DNA of 64,000 nucleotides, taken from Yoonia sp. (GTDB taxonomy: Bacteria; Pseudomonadota; Alphaproteobacteria; Rhodobacterales; Rhodobacteraceae). Below, in pieces: positions 8,132 to 19,890 of the stretch. How positions within the stretch are numbered: the first letter of the stretch is position 1; every line of letters begins with the position of its first letter. The notes under the pieces were generated by a model, which saw only the letters and a program-made list of their open reading frames with translations, had not been told where the DNA came from and made no database searches. The position numbers were made by a program, and so were the translations under genes. The stretch lies in assembly GCA_029250945.1 (NCBI GenBank), contig JAQXEG010000038.1, forward strand, positions 44,087 through 108,086, read 5' to 3'.

Positions 8132-9307
8132 ATGACAGATATCGTAATTTTGGGCGGCGCACGCACAGCGATCGGCGGTTTTGGTGGTTCACTTGCTGGC
8201 ACTTCACCAATTGATCTTGGCACGATTGTCGCCAAGGAAGCACTGGCGCGGTCAGGTGTGTCCGGCGACCAAATCGGACAGGTCGCATTTGGCCATGTGA
8301 TCAACACCGAACCACGTGACATGTATGTATCCCGCGTTGCCGCCATGCAGGCAGGCATCCCCGAAAGCACGTCAGCCATGAACCTCAACCGGCTGTGCGG
8401 GTCAGGCGTGCAGGCGATCGTGTCCATGATCCAGTCGCTACAGTTGGGCGACGCGGACTTCGCACTTGCTGGCGGATCAGAAAACATGAGCCGCAGCCCG
8501 TATATCATTTCCGACCAACGCTGGGGCGCGAAAATGGGCGACGTCAAGACCCAAGATATGATGCTCGGCGCGCTCAACTGTCCATTCGGTATCAGCCATA
8601 TGGGTGTGACCGCTGAAAACGTGGCCCGCGAACATAGCATTAGCCGCGATGATCAAGATGCCTTTGCTCTACTCAGTCAAGACCGCGCCGCCGCTGCAGT
8701 TTCTGCTGGATATTTCGATAGCCAGATCGTGCCTGTCCCTGTCCGCGTGAAACGTGACACCGTCGACTTTATCCGCGACGAACACCCCAAGGCGACGACG
8801 CTGGACAAACTTAGCGGTCTGCAGCCTGTGTTCGAAAAGGACGGCACTGTTACCGCGGGCAACGCGTCTGGCCTGAACGACGGGGCAGCTGCGGTTGTCC
8901 TTGCCACCGCTGACGCCGCGCAAAATGCCGGGCTGACGCCAAAGTTCCGCGTGCTTGGCTACGCCCACGCCGGTGTCCGCCCAGAGGTGATGGGCATTGG
9001 TCCCGTACCCGCAGTGCAAAACCTGCTCAAAAAAACAGGGCTATCCGTTCATGATTTCGACGTCATCGAAAGCAATGAGGCCTTTGCATCCCAAGCCCTT
9101 GCCGTCAGCAAAGAGCTTGGTTTTGATCCCACCCGCGTGAACCCGAATGGCGGTGCTATCGCGCTTGGCCATCCCGTCGGGGCAACCGGCGCGATCATCG
9201 CGATCAAGGCGATGTATGAACTTGAACGGACGTCAGCAAAACGGGCGCTGATCACCATGTGCATCGGCGGCGGCCAGGGTATTGCGCTCGCGATTGAGCG
9301 TATCTGA
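8132..9307 (+). CDS. Acetyl-CoA C-acetyltransferase (thiolase)
   Basis: This 391-residue thiolase condenses two acetyl-CoA to acetoacetyl-CoA or cleaves 3-ketoacyl-CoA. The acyl-accepting Cys89 lies in NRLCGSGVQA, His347 in GHPVGATGA, and the second catalytic Cys377 in CIGGGQG, all at standard family positions and with full family length. The gene stands alone, without phaB or acyl-CoA dehydrogenase genes beside it, so biosynthetic (PhaA) and degradative (AtoB, FadA) roles cannot be separated from context. The ATG follows a GGGGG-type site. A G-rich/C-rich pair at 8020-8043 upstream could form a weak stem but has no T run. Confidence 0.93.
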   Translation: MTDIVILGGARTAIGGFGGSLAGTSPIDLGTIVAKEALARSGVSGDQIGQVAFGHVINTEPRDMYVSRVAAMQAGIPESTSAMNLNRLCGSGVQAIVSMIQSLQLGDADFALAGGSENMSRSPYIISDQRWGAKMGDVKTQDMMLGALNCPFGISHMGVTAENVAREHSISRDDQDAFALLSQDRAAAAVSAGYFDSQIVPVPVRVKRDTVDFIRDEHPKATTLDKLSGLQPVFEKDGTVTAGNASGLNDGAAAVVLATADAAQNAGLTPKFRVLGYAHAGVRPEVMGIGPVPAVQNLLKKTGLSVHDFDVIESNEAFASQALAVSKELGFDPTRVNPNGGAIALGHPVGATGAIIAIKAMYELERTSAKRALITMCIGGGQGIALAIERI

Positions 9308-9320
9308 TCTTCTTCAGAGC

Positions 9321-9359
9321 CTAAATATCCCCGCCGGAGGCATCATTTGCCAAAATGAT
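9321..9359 (-). repeat. Copy of a recurrent GCCGGAGG/TATTT intergenic element
   Basis: Read leftward, a CCTCCGGCGGGG block is followed by ATATTTAGG and an AAGAAG tail. Similar elements occur at 36464-36513, 42259-42296, 51202-51250 and 63703-63730. Here it lies directly after the stop of yaaA, in the direction of that gene, and between two convergent genes. An AT-rich stem (ATCATTT/AAATGAT, 9342-9359) adjoins it. A terminator-like function is inferred. Confidence 0.45.
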
Positions 9360-9360
9360 A

Positions 9361-10131
9361 TCAGACCGGATAATCCCGTAGGAACACTGGCTTTTCAGGT
9401 GTGGAAAGGTCGGTGTCATAGGCGTAGCCACCACTATTGAACCCCAGAATATCCGCATGATCCGTCAGACGGTTTTCCACAATGTAACGGGCCATGGCCC
9501 CACGTGCGCGTTTGGCAAAGAATGACACGATCCGTGGGCGGTCATCTTTGACCTCCATAAATTGCGGCGTGATGACGTTTAATTTCAGCGCTTTACGATC
9601 CGCAGCCCCAAAATATTCCTGACTGGCGCAATTGATCAAACTATCCGCACCAACTGCAGCGGCGCGCGTGTTCAGCGCCTTTGCAACCGTGTCACCCCAA
9701 TAATCATACAGCGATTTGCCCCGCCGCGTTTTCAAACGGCTGCCCATTTCCAACCGGTAAGGCTGGATCGCGTCCAAGGGGCGCAACACCCCATAAAGCC
9801 CGGACAGAATGCCCAGATGGTCCTGCGCCCATGCAAGATCATCAGGAGTCAATGTCTTGGCCTCTAACCCCTGATAGGTGTCACCATTGAACGCAAGCGC
9901 AGCGGGCTTGACCGCATCCGCCGACGGCTCCACTGCAAAGGCCTTGAACCGGTCGCGGTTTAATTTTGCAAGGTCGTCCGAGATGCTCATCAATCCCTTC
10001 AGTTCGGTCAGGGTCAGGTTGCGCGCTGTTTTGGACAGGCGCACAGCATCTTCCTGAAATTCAGGCATCGTCGGCGCGATATCGGTGGGTGTCATATCCA
10101 GCGACTTGGCGGGTGAAATCACGACTAGCAT
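9361..10131 (-). CDS. yaaA: Peroxide stress protein YaaA (DUF328 family)
   Basis: The 256-residue product opens with MLVVISPAKSLDM, the diagnostic start of the YaaA/DUF328 family, and is of standard length. In E. coli YaaA limits free iron during hydrogen peroxide stress, probably by binding DNA and suppressing Fenton damage. Its ATG shares one base with the stop of pncA (TAATG at 10129-10133), so the two are translationally coupled. No OxyR-like site was looked for beyond a visual scan. A repeat element follows its stop. Confidence 0.92.
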   Translation of the reverse strand: MLVVISPAKSLDMTPTDIAPTMPEFQEDAVRLSKTARNLTLTELKGLMSISDDLAKLNRDRFKAFAVEPSADAVKPAALAFNGDTYQGLEAKTLTPDDLAWAQDHLGILSGLYGVLRPLDAIQPYRLEMGSRLKTRRGKSLYDYWGDTVAKALNTRAAAVGADSLINCASQEYFGAADRKALKLNVITPQFMEVKDDRPRIVSFFAKRARGAMARYIVENRLTDHADILGFNSGGYAYDTDLSTPEKPVFLRDYPV

Positions 10132-10730
10132 TATACGGCTCCTTTCAGGGTCACACCGGCATCGGTCATCGCAGCAATCGCCACGTCTAACGACCCATCA
10201 AAATCAATTGCGCGGCACAGTGACAGATCAACGGTCACATCAAACCCGCATTTGGTCGCATCCAAGGCAGAGTAGTGCACACAAAAATCCGTGGCCAAGC
10301 CAACAAGCGTCAGCCGCTCAATCCCGCGCGTGCGCAGATACCCCTCTAACCCTGTCGGGGTCTCGTGATCATTCTCGAAAAAGGCGGAATAGCTGTCGAT
10401 GACAGGATTAAATCCCTTGCGCACGATCATATCGGCGCGGTCCACGTGCATATCAGCGTGGAATTCGGCACCGGTGCTGCCTTGGATGCAATGATCGGGC
10501 CAAAGCACTTGCGGCCCATACGGCATGTCGATCACGCTCATCGGGTCCGCATCGTGGCTGGTGGCAAAGCTGGAATGCCCCGCAGGATGCCAATCTTGGG
10601 TAAGCATCACAGCATCAAAATCGGCCATCGCATCATTGATGCCCGCCACAATCGTATCGCCACCCGCGACGGCCAATGCGCCACCCGGACAAAAATCATT
10701 TTGCACATCAATCACTAGCAAACTATGCAT
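10131..10730 (-). CDS. pncA: Nicotinamidase (pyrazinamidase)
   Basis: This cytoplasmic hydrolase converts nicotinamide to nicotinate and ammonia for NAD salvage. The catalytic triad is visible: Asp8 (VIDVQNDF), Lys105 (IVRKGF) and Cys150 (TDFCVHYSALDA). Metal ligands fit Asp46 and His48 (QDWHP) and His80 (WPDHC). The 199-residue length matches the family. It is the first gene of a two-gene unit with yaaA and is divergent from the Hsp70-like gene across 119 bases. Confidence 0.95.
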   Translation of the reverse strand: MHSLLVIDVQNDFCPGGALAVAGGDTIVAGINDAMADFDAVMLTQDWHPAGHSSFATSHDADPMSVIDMPYGPQVLWPDHCIQGSTGAEFHADMHVDRADMIVRKGFNPVIDSYSAFFENDHETPTGLEGYLRTRGIERLTLVGLATDFCVHYSALDATKCGFDVTVDLSLCRAIDFDGSLDVAIAAMTDAGVTLKGAV

Positions 10731-10849
10731 CGGCCACCCCCATCTTTATCGGCCTATCGCTAAGATAACGCGGACACATTGGCAAGCAATCCGCTTGGCA
10801 GCGCCTATCAGATCGCGTATCCCCCGCCTCTGGCACAAAGGGGACCGCG

Positions 10850-12085
10850 ATGAATACGCTTGGCATTGATTTTGGAACGTCAAACACGTCGGCTGCGGTC
10901 TTGGTCGGCGGGCGGGCCCATTTGATTGAGGTCGAACAGGGCCGCACCACCCTGCCCACATCCATATTCTTTGATTACCACAGCGGTGCTACGACCTATG
11001 GGTCAGCGGCCAACGCGGCATTGATCGATGGGCGCGAGGGGCGTTTTATGCGCGCGCTAAAATCGGTGCTCGGCACGCCACTGATGCGCGAACAGCGGCA
11101 AATCCATTATGAGCGGCTGACCCTGATCGAAGCGATTGCCCGCTTTCTCACCATGATCCGCAAACGGGCCGAGGCGACGACAGGTCAGCCGTTCACCCGC
11201 GCCCTATCAGGGCGGCCCGTCCGGTTTCATTCCACCAACGACGCCCGTAACGCTCAGGCCGAGGTGGACTTGCGCGACGCATACCTGACCGCCGGCTTTA
11301 GCCATGTTGATTTCATGTATGAACCCGAGGCGGCGGCGCTGGCGGCTGGTCCATTGGACAAAGGCAAACTAGGGCTGATCATCGACATCGGGGGCGGGAC
11401 GTCCAACTTTTCCGTGTTCGAGCGCAACGGCGATCAAACCCGCATCATCGCCAGCCACGGCGTACGTGTCGGCGGTACAGATTTCGACAAATCGATCAGC
11501 CTTGCACAGGTGATGCCCCTGCTGGGACGCGGTGCCGAGATTGGCAATGAAATGGGCAAGGGCACGCATACGGCGCCTGCGTCGATCTACAACGACCTGG
11601 CATCATGCGAGAAGATTCCGTTCCTCTATACCCCCGAAAACCGCCGCATGGCTGCGCAGTTCCAGAAACTGGGCGTTAATCCGACACTGTTCAAACGCCT
11701 GCACGACACCATTGACATGGAAATGGGCCATGGCATCGCATTCGCAGTCGAGGCGGGCAAAATTCGTGCCAACGTCCCAGATGCGGATCAGTCTGCGATT
11801 GATTTGCGCACGATAGAGCGGGACCTTTGGGCGCAGATGGGGCCGAACGATCTAAGCCAGATTTTGTCGCCGCATGCCGAAACGGTGCGACAGGCCGCAT
11901 TGCAAACGCTGGTCGACGCACAGCTTGCGCCCAATGATATTGGTCAGATCGTATTCGTTGGCGGGTCAAGCCTGATGCATGTCATTATTGAAGCGATGAC
12001 CGACCTGTTCCCCGACGCGACCTTGGAACGGACAGAGGCCTTTACCGCCGTTGCTGACGGGCTGGCTATCGCCGCTTCCCGCTGA
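10850..12085 (+). CDS. Short Hsp70-family chaperone-like protein (YegD type)
   Basis: A 411-residue actin/Hsp70-fold ATPase. The phosphate-1 motif is LGIDFGTSNTSAAV at the N-terminus and phosphate-2 is LIIDIGGGTSNFSVF near residue 175; IVFVGGSSLMHVI near residue 365 is the adenosine motif. It ends shortly after the nucleotide-binding domain, so the substrate-binding domain and lid of DnaK are absent, as in E. coli YegD. Client and role are unknown. It has an AAAGGGGA ribosome site. The next gene (trhO) starts 39 bases downstream, so co-transcription is likely. Confidence 0.88.
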   Translation: MNTLGIDFGTSNTSAAVLVGGRAHLIEVEQGRTTLPTSIFFDYHSGATTYGSAANAALIDGREGRFMRALKSVLGTPLMREQRQIHYERLTLIEAIARFLTMIRKRAEATTGQPFTRALSGRPVRFHSTNDARNAQAEVDLRDAYLTAGFSHVDFMYEPEAAALAAGPLDKGKLGLIIDIGGGTSNFSVFERNGDQTRIIASHGVRVGGTDFDKSISLAQVMPLLGRGAEIGNEMGKGTHTAPASIYNDLASCEKIPFLYTPENRRMAAQFQKLGVNPTLFKRLHDTIDMEMGHGIAFAVEAGKIRANVPDADQSAIDLRTIERDLWAQMGPNDLSQILSPHAETVRQAALQTLVDAQLAPNDIGQIVFVGGSSLMHVIIEAMTDLFPDATLERTEAFTAVADGLAIAASR

Positions 12086-12124
12086 CTACTTGATCGCCGC
12101 GTCCATCGGGCGTATTTGGCGGGC

Positions 12125-13033
12125 ATGTATATTGTTGCCGCGCTCTACCACTTCACCCGTTTTGACGACATCGCTGCCATTCAGGGGCCGCTGTCGGACC
12201 TGTGCAAATCGCGCGGGATCAGCGGCACGCTTTTGCTGGCCCCCGAAGGGATCAATGGCACCATCGCTGGTGATCGTGCAGGCATCGACACGGTGATCGC
12301 CCATATCCGCACGTTGCCCGGTTGCGCCGATTTCGAATGGAAGGAAAGCACCGCTACCGTGCCGCCATTCCACCGAATGAAGGTCCGGTTGAAGCGCGAA
12401 ATCGTCACCATGGGACAACCCGATGTGGACCCTGCAACAACGGTCGGCCATTATGTCGCGCCCGCCGATTGGAACGCTTTGATCCAGTCCCCCGATGTGG
12501 CCGTGATCGACACGCGCAATGATTACGAGGTGGCGATCGGCACGTTCGACGGCGCAGTTGATCCGCAGACAAAGACGTTTGGTGAATTCCCCGCATGGTG
12601 GGAAGAAAACAAAGAACGGTTTCACAACAAAAAGATCGCGATGTTCTGCACCGGCGGAATCCGGTGTGAAAAGTCGACCAATTTCCTGATCGGTCAAGGT
12701 GTCGAAGATGTCTATCACCTCAAGGGTGGGATCTTGAAATACCTCGAAGAGGTGCCGCAAGAGGACAGCACTTGGGACGGCGACTGCTTCGTCTTTGACG
12801 CACGGGTTAGCGTCGGTCACGGACTAAAAGAAGGGCCACATGAGCTGTGCTATGCCTGCCGCCGCCCGATCCTGCCGACCGATAAAACCCGCCTCGAATT
12901 TGAGGAAGGCGTATCCTGCCACCAATGCACGGACCAGACATCTGACGACGATAAGGCCCGTTTCCGCGAACGGCAAAAACAGATCGCCCTCGCGCGCAAA
13001 CGCGGATCACATCACATTGGCGGCCTGTCCTAG
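12125..13033 (+). CDS. trhO: tRNA uridine(34) hydroxylase TrhO (rhodanese domain)
   Basis: TrhO (YceA) uses oxygen to hydroxylate uridine at the wobble base, the first step towards 5-methoxyuridine-type modifications. The product has an N-terminal acylphosphatase-like domain (LLAPEGINGTIAG near residue 40), a rhodanese domain with active-site Cys in MFCTGGIRCEKS, and a Cys-rich C-terminal region (CYACRRP, CHQC) typical of the longer versions. I prefer the ATG at 12125 (MYIVAALYHF), because family members start here; a TTG nine bases upstream is open. The stop abuts the ATG of the next gene directly. Confidence 0.92.
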   Translation: MYIVAALYHFTRFDDIAAIQGPLSDLCKSRGISGTLLLAPEGINGTIAGDRAGIDTVIAHIRTLPGCADFEWKESTATVPPFHRMKVRLKREIVTMGQPDVDPATTVGHYVAPADWNALIQSPDVAVIDTRNDYEVAIGTFDGAVDPQTKTFGEFPAWWEENKERFHNKKIAMFCTGGIRCEKSTNFLIGQGVEDVYHLKGGILKYLEEVPQEDSTWDGDCFVFDARVSVGHGLKEGPHELCYACRRPILPTDKTRLEFEEGVSCHQCTDQTSDDDKARFRERQKQIALARKRGSHHIGGLS

Positions 13034-14092
13034 ATGACGATGCCGCCCCATATCCGCGCACAAATTCTTGCGCTGATAATCGGGGGCGTTTGCGGTGTGG
13101 TTGCGAATTTCGCGGGCCTGCCTTTGCCATGGATGCTTGGGTCGATGATCGGTGTGACGGTTGCGGCTGTCGCGGGTGCGCCTGTCGCTGGACCAGACCG
13201 CCTTCGCCCATTTGTGATCCCTGTGATTGGTGTGATGATTGGATCAGCGATCCGGCCAGAGCTGTTTGCCCAGCTTGGGGGATGGGCCGTGACATTGATT
13301 GCCTTGCCCATCTATTTGGCATTGGCCGCGGGGGTATCGTTCATGATCTACCGCCGCGCCGGCGGCTATGATCCGGTCACAGCATTCTATGCATCCATGC
13401 CCGGCGGTCTGAACGAGATGCTGATCATGGGCGGCGCCGCAGGCGGGGATGAACGCAAAATCGCGCTGGCCCACGCGGCGCGGGTTTTGTTGGTGATCCT
13501 ATTTGTCGCGATCTTTTTTGGCCTATTCCTAGGTGTGCGGTCCGGTGCGTCGGAAGCAAACTGGATCAGCGTCACTGCACCCACTTGGCTGGACTATGCC
13601 CTATTGATCGGGGCTGCTGTGATTGGATTGCGCATTGGAAAATTGTTACGCCTGCCCGCTGTGCCAGTGTTCGGCCCCATGATCGTAAGTGCGGTTTTTC
13701 ATCTGGTTGGTTGGGTCGAAATCGCGCCGCCATCGATATTCATCATCACCGCACAGATCGTGATCGGCACGATTATCGGCACACGTTTCATCGGGGCTAC
13801 TGTCACTGAAATCCGGCGCGACCTGTCGTTGGCTGGCATCGCATCCCTGCTAATGTTGGGCGTCGCAGTTTTCTTTGCCCTAGCCATTACCAGTCTCGCG
13901 CAAGTCTCTATCTCAGAGGCATTTTTGGCGTTTGCACCCGGTGGCCTGACAGAAATGTCGTTGCTCACCCTCGCGATGGGGCAGGACGTCGGCTATGTCT
14001 CGGCTGTGCATATCATCCGGATCACATTGGTCATCGCGATTGCGCCGGCGGTGTTTGCCTCCCTGCGCAGCTGGATCATGCCATCACAATGA
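13034..14092 (+). CDS. AbrB-family membrane protein (PF05145-type)
   Basis: A 352-residue polytopic membrane protein with about ten helices and an internal duplication; LPLPWMLGSMIGV marks the first repeat. This family was once annotated as 'ammonia monooxygenase' and has nothing to do with the AbrB transition-state regulator; its true substrate is unknown, though a transport or sensing role is assumed. The ATG directly follows the trhO stop, so it is translated from the same message. It overlaps the convergent dehydrogenase by 17 bases. Confidence 0.82.
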   Translation: MTMPPHIRAQILALIIGGVCGVVANFAGLPLPWMLGSMIGVTVAAVAGAPVAGPDRLRPFVIPVIGVMIGSAIRPELFAQLGGWAVTLIALPIYLALAAGVSFMIYRRAGGYDPVTAFYASMPGGLNEMLIMGGAAGGDERKIALAHAARVLLVILFVAIFFGLFLGVRSGASEANWISVTAPTWLDYALLIGAAVIGLRIGKLLRLPAVPVFGPMIVSAVFHLVGWVEIAPPSIFIITAQIVIGTIIGTRFIGATVTEIRRDLSLAGIASLLMLGVAVFFALAITSLAQVSISEAFLAFAPGGLTEMSLLTLAMGQDVGYVSAVHIIRITLVIAIAPAVFASLRSWIMPSQ

Positions 14093-15047
14093 TGACCTTT
14101 CCGTCGGGGATTTTGGTCGCGTCAGCAAGGCCGTTGACGACCTGTTCCAACTGCAGTTCAGCCGATACGTCCGTCGCCCAGCGCGCATCGGCAAAGCGTG
14201 TTTGCACGTCTTGGATCGCAGCCATTTGATCAGCAGGGGCCGTATCGCGGAACCATTGCGTCAGCCAGAACCCTTCGATCCGCTTCCCCATAAAGATCAT
14301 CTGACCCATCTGCGTCAGATTGGGCGCCTTATCAGATAGCTTACCATAACTGACCCAGCAGGCGCGGTTCGGCATCATGCAGAAAAGGGTCTCGGAAGTT
14401 TGATCACAGACAGCGTCCAGCATCATGCGCGGCTTTAGTTCGGACAGGGCAGCCTTGGCCTGCGTTTGGAAATCCGGCGCATTGATGTTCAGCGTTACGT
14501 CGGCACCAAGGTCAGCATCGCGGCGCACAGTCGCAATAGTTTTCACGCCCATGTCGCGCCCCAACGCGATCATCAGCTTACCCAATTGAGACGCAGCGGC
14601 CGTGATGATCACAGCATCGCCAGCATCACGCGCCATGCCCATCATGGCGCGCGCGGTTAGCGGGTTCACAATCTGCCCCGTCCCGTCATTGTCCGAAATT
14701 GCCGGATGCAGCGGAATGCAAGTTGCGGCATCGACAACCGCGTATTCCGCCCATGCACCGGTGGTGACAAAGGCAACCCGCTGCCCCGCCATCGGGCCTG
14801 TCATAACATCGCCGCAACCTTCAAATCCGGCGGGCTGACCAGCGACGCGGGGTTGCCCATATTCGCCCTTGATAAAGTGCAAATCAGACGGGTTTACGGC
14901 CGCACGACGCACCCGCACAAGGACCTGACCCTCAGCGATCTCTGGCAACGGCATTGTCGCCAGTTCCAGCCAATCGGCGGCATTGTCGATGCGCGGCCCC
15001 GTCGAAGTACCTGCATAGCCGTCGCCCTTTTGCAAGGCGGCGCGCAT
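14076..15047 (-). CDS. Zinc-type alcohol dehydrogenase/quinone oxidoreductase (MDR superfamily)
   Basis: A 323-residue medium-chain dehydrogenase. The N-terminal GroES-like domain contains VLVRVRRAAVNPSDLH and GAWAEYAVVD; the NAD(P)-binding domain has VIITAAASQLGKLMIALG, where the usual GxGxxG is altered to AAASQLG as in quinone oxidoreductase-like members. Catalytic zinc Cys/His ligands are not evident, which points to a zinc-free NADPH:quinone reductase-like enzyme. I take the ATG at 15047, 14 bases after the gyrB stop; the frame is open 27 codons into gyrB but those residues do not fit the family. Substrate unknown. Confidence 0.83.
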   Translation of the reverse strand: MRAALQKGDGYAGTSTGPRIDNAADWLELATMPLPEIAEGQVLVRVRRAAVNPSDLHFIKGEYGQPRVAGQPAGFEGCGDVMTGPMAGQRVAFVTTGAWAEYAVVDAATCIPLHPAISDNDGTGQIVNPLTARAMMGMARDAGDAVIITAAASQLGKLMIALGRDMGVKTIATVRRDADLGADVTLNINAPDFQTQAKAALSELKPRMMLDAVCDQTSETLFCMMPNRACWVSYGKLSDKAPNLTQMGQMIFMGKRIEGFWLTQWFRDTAPADQMAAIQDVQTRFADARWATDVSAELQLEQVVNGLADATKIPDGKVIIVMA

Positions 15048-15060
15048 CGTTTTCGGCAGA

Positions 15061-17530
<2,470 letters not shown>

Positions 17531-17557
17531 GTCACGGCGAAACCCCCATATTTTGCG

Positions 17558-18178
17558 TCAGATGAACGGGATCAGAATACCCACACCAATCAACAGAACG
17601 CCCGCTGTAATATTGGTGCGCCGTAGCGCGATTGTCGATGTCAAAAATGCCTTTGCGCGGTGAATTGATGCCGCCAAAAGCAGATTGCCAAGCAGCGGCA
17701 CGATGAACGACACCAAGCAGATGATCGCGATATCCACGCCCGTCAGAGTGGTCAAATCAAAGAACCCGGGCAACATCCCCATATAGAACAAAATCGCCTT
17801 TGGATTGCCCAGAATGACAGCCAGTCCCGCCAAAAATCCGGCCCACATTCCCGGGCGCGTTAGGCGACTGTCAGATGCAATCGTCTTGTTTGCGTTACGC
17901 AGCACAAGCCAACCCATGATCAGGAACGTCGCGCAGGCAACCCATTTGAGCGCCACCAGAAAATCGCCATAAACGCTGATGATCCATGACACGCCCAAGA
18001 TCGCCAGAAACGGCCAAAGCACGTCCCCGACCACCACACCCAGCGCAAGGGGCCATGCCGCCTGAAACCCGCCCGACAATGTGCGCGCAATTAGCGCCAC
18101 CCAAACCGGCCCCGGCGTCAGGAATAGAATTACAAGCGCGCCTGCGTATAGCAGAATATCAGTTATGGTCAGTGTCAT
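17558..18178 (-). CDS. LysE/RhtB-family amino acid exporter
   Basis: A 206-residue inner-membrane protein with about six helices. The family motif LFLTPGPVWVALIARTLSGGF lies near residues 17-37 (Pro-Gly-Pro core), and GNPKAILFYMGMLPGF near residue 120 is the conserved central segment. LysE/RhtB proteins export basic or neutral amino acids or homoserine lactones; the substrate cannot be read here. The ATG at 18178 sits 10 bases after the GNAT stop, so the two genes are in one message. A hairpin terminator follows. Confidence 0.88.
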   Translation of the reverse strand: MTLTITDILLYAGALVILFLTPGPVWVALIARTLSGGFQAAWPLALGVVVGDVLWPFLAILGVSWIISVYGDFLVALKWVACATFLIMGWLVLRNANKTIASDSRLTRPGMWAGFLAGLAVILGNPKAILFYMGMLPGFFDLTTLTGVDIAIICLVSFIVPLLGNLLLAASIHRAKAFLTSTIALRRTNITAGVLLIGVGILIPFI

Positions 18179-18188
18179 GCAAACGCCC

Positions 18189-18716
18189 CTAAAACGAAAA
18201 ACCAAGCAAGTCGACAGGCGCACCCGCATCCCACGTCATTTCGCGCAGCGGCATAACCATTAGGGCCGAGGTGGGCGTTGTGGTGACCGCGCCAGTATGC
18301 GCATCAGTCAACGCCGTGAATGTCACCGGATTGCCCGCGGACACGAAACCATGGCCTGCGTAAATCGGACGATTGCCAAACAGCAGGAAAAACTGCGCCT
18401 GCGAAGATTGCGCGATCTTGATCGCCTCTTTCAACAGCGCGCTCGCAACGCCCTGACCGCGCATTGAGGGTGCAGTCGCGACATCGGCAAGCCCAATGAT
18501 GGGCACAAGCGCATCCCCCAACCGTACCGACCGATAGCAAAGCGCCATATGCCCGATAATCTCTGCCCCGCTTCGCTGAACCAGACGCAGATGATGACGT
18601 TGCTGAAAATACGACCGATCACCAAAGCTATCGTCAAAGGCGGTCACCAGCAGCCTGTTAATCAACGTGTCATCCGCCGGACTTAGGTCCATTTCAGATA
18701 TGGCCTCAATCACCAT
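18189..18716 (-). CDS. GNAT-family N-acetyltransferase
   Basis: A 175-residue GNAT fold: the acetyl-CoA loop is IIGLADVATAPSMRGQGVASALL near residues 80-100 (R/Q-x-x-G-x-G/A pattern RGQGVA). The N-terminus resembles the YhbS-like group. The ATG at 18716 overlaps the recF stop by 11 bases; the frame stays open upstream inside recF, but this start gives the normal family length. Acyl acceptor unknown. Confidence 0.85.
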   Translation of the reverse strand: MVIEAISEMDLSPADDTLINRLLVTAFDDSFGDRSYFQQRHHLRLVQRSGAEIIGHMALCYRSVRLGDALVPIIGLADVATAPSMRGQGVASALLKEAIKIAQSSQAQFFLLFGNRPIYAGHGFVSAGNPVTFTALTDAHTGAVTTTPTSALMVMPLREMTWDAGAPVDLLGFSF

Positions 18717-19830
18717 GATGGTCCCTTTCGCACAACGAAGATGCACCATCTTCCTCGATGACTTCGGCGTATTGCGCCCGAGCACCAAGCTCTGCAAACA
18801 GCTCCGGCCCTGTGCCGGTCATGAACGCTTGCGATCCCAACGCGCAGATTTCGTCATACAATGCAGCGCGGCGACCAGCGTCCAAATGCGCCGCGACTTC
18901 ATCCAACAAAAGGAGCGGTGGCGCGCCAAAATCGCGGATCAACGCACGTCCGTTGGCAAGGATCAGGCTGATCAACAACGCCTTTTGCTCACCCGTTGAA
19001 CAATCCTTTGCGGCAACACCCTTGGCCGCGAACTCTCCATATAAATCAGCGCGATGTGGCCCCATCAAGGTGCGGCCAGCGGCCAAATCCCGTTGACGGT
19101 TATCCGCAAACGCCGCGATCAAACACGCCGCATCATCGGGGGTGTCAGGCGCAGGATCGGGGTGCGTCAGCGTTAGGGCCGCCGTCGGGAACGCTGTTTC
19201 CGTCTCCGACTGGGCCGCGGTCAGAGCCGCAATCGCGTCCACACGATTGCGATGAATACGCGCACCCGCCTTGGCCATTTGCCGTTCAATCGCAACATAC
19301 CAATGGGCATCGCGGACCATGTCCTTAAGCAGCCGATTGCGTTCGCGCATCGCCTTTTCATAGGTCAGCACCGCCTCGGCGTGGGTCGGCTCGAACGACA
19401 ATGTCGCGCGATCCAGAAACCGGCGACGACCCTCGGCCCCTTCGATCCAAAGGCGGTCCATCGACGGCACAAGCCACAGAACCCGCCCGATACAACCCAG
19501 CGCAATCTGCGCCGCCGCTTTGCCATCAATACGCACATTGCGCGACGATCCCGGCTCTGCCCATGTCTCGATCTCATGGGTTTGCTGCAACGATTGCAAA
19601 ACGCCTGTGACTTTCCAGCCCAGCGCCTCTGGCCTGCGGATCAGGTCATCAGGCGATGCGCGGCGTAATCCACGGCCCGGCGACATCAATGATACCGCCT
19701 CAAGCACGTTGGTCTTACCCGCGCCATTAGCCCCGTAAATCGCCACAGGCCGCCCATCACAGGCCATCGTGGCCCGCTTGTGCGACCGAAAATGTGAAAG
19801 GGTGAATTCAGACAAAGCGAGGGCCGACAT
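18706..19830 (-). CDS. recF: DNA replication and repair protein RecF
   Basis: RecF binds DNA gaps and with RecO and RecR loads RecA. The 374-residue protein has Walker A YGANGAGKTNVLEAVS near residue 30, the ABC-type signature STGEQKALLISLIL, and Walker B PLLLLDEVAAHLD. It follows dnaN on the same strand after 60 bases, in the classical dnaA-dnaN-recF order. The last residues overlap the start of the GNAT gene. Confidence 0.97.
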   Translation of the reverse strand: MSALALSEFTLSHFRSHKRATMACDGRPVAIYGANGAGKTNVLEAVSLMSPGRGLRRASPDDLIRRPEALGWKVTGVLQSLQQTHEIETWAEPGSSRNVRIDGKAAAQIALGCIGRVLWLVPSMDRLWIEGAEGRRRFLDRATLSFEPTHAEAVLTYEKAMRERNRLLKDMVRDAHWYVAIERQMAKAGARIHRNRVDAIAALTAAQSETETAFPTAALTLTHPDPAPDTPDDAACLIAAFADNRQRDLAAGRTLMGPHRADLYGEFAAKGVAAKDCSTGEQKALLISLILANGRALIRDFGAPPLLLLDEVAAHLDAGRRAALYDEICALGSQAFMTGTGPELFAELGARAQYAEVIEEDGASSLCERDHHGD

Positions 19831-19890
19831 TACACCGACCCTCAGCTTCTTCTGAGTATAAATATGCAGGCGCAGCCCATCAGCGGGCGC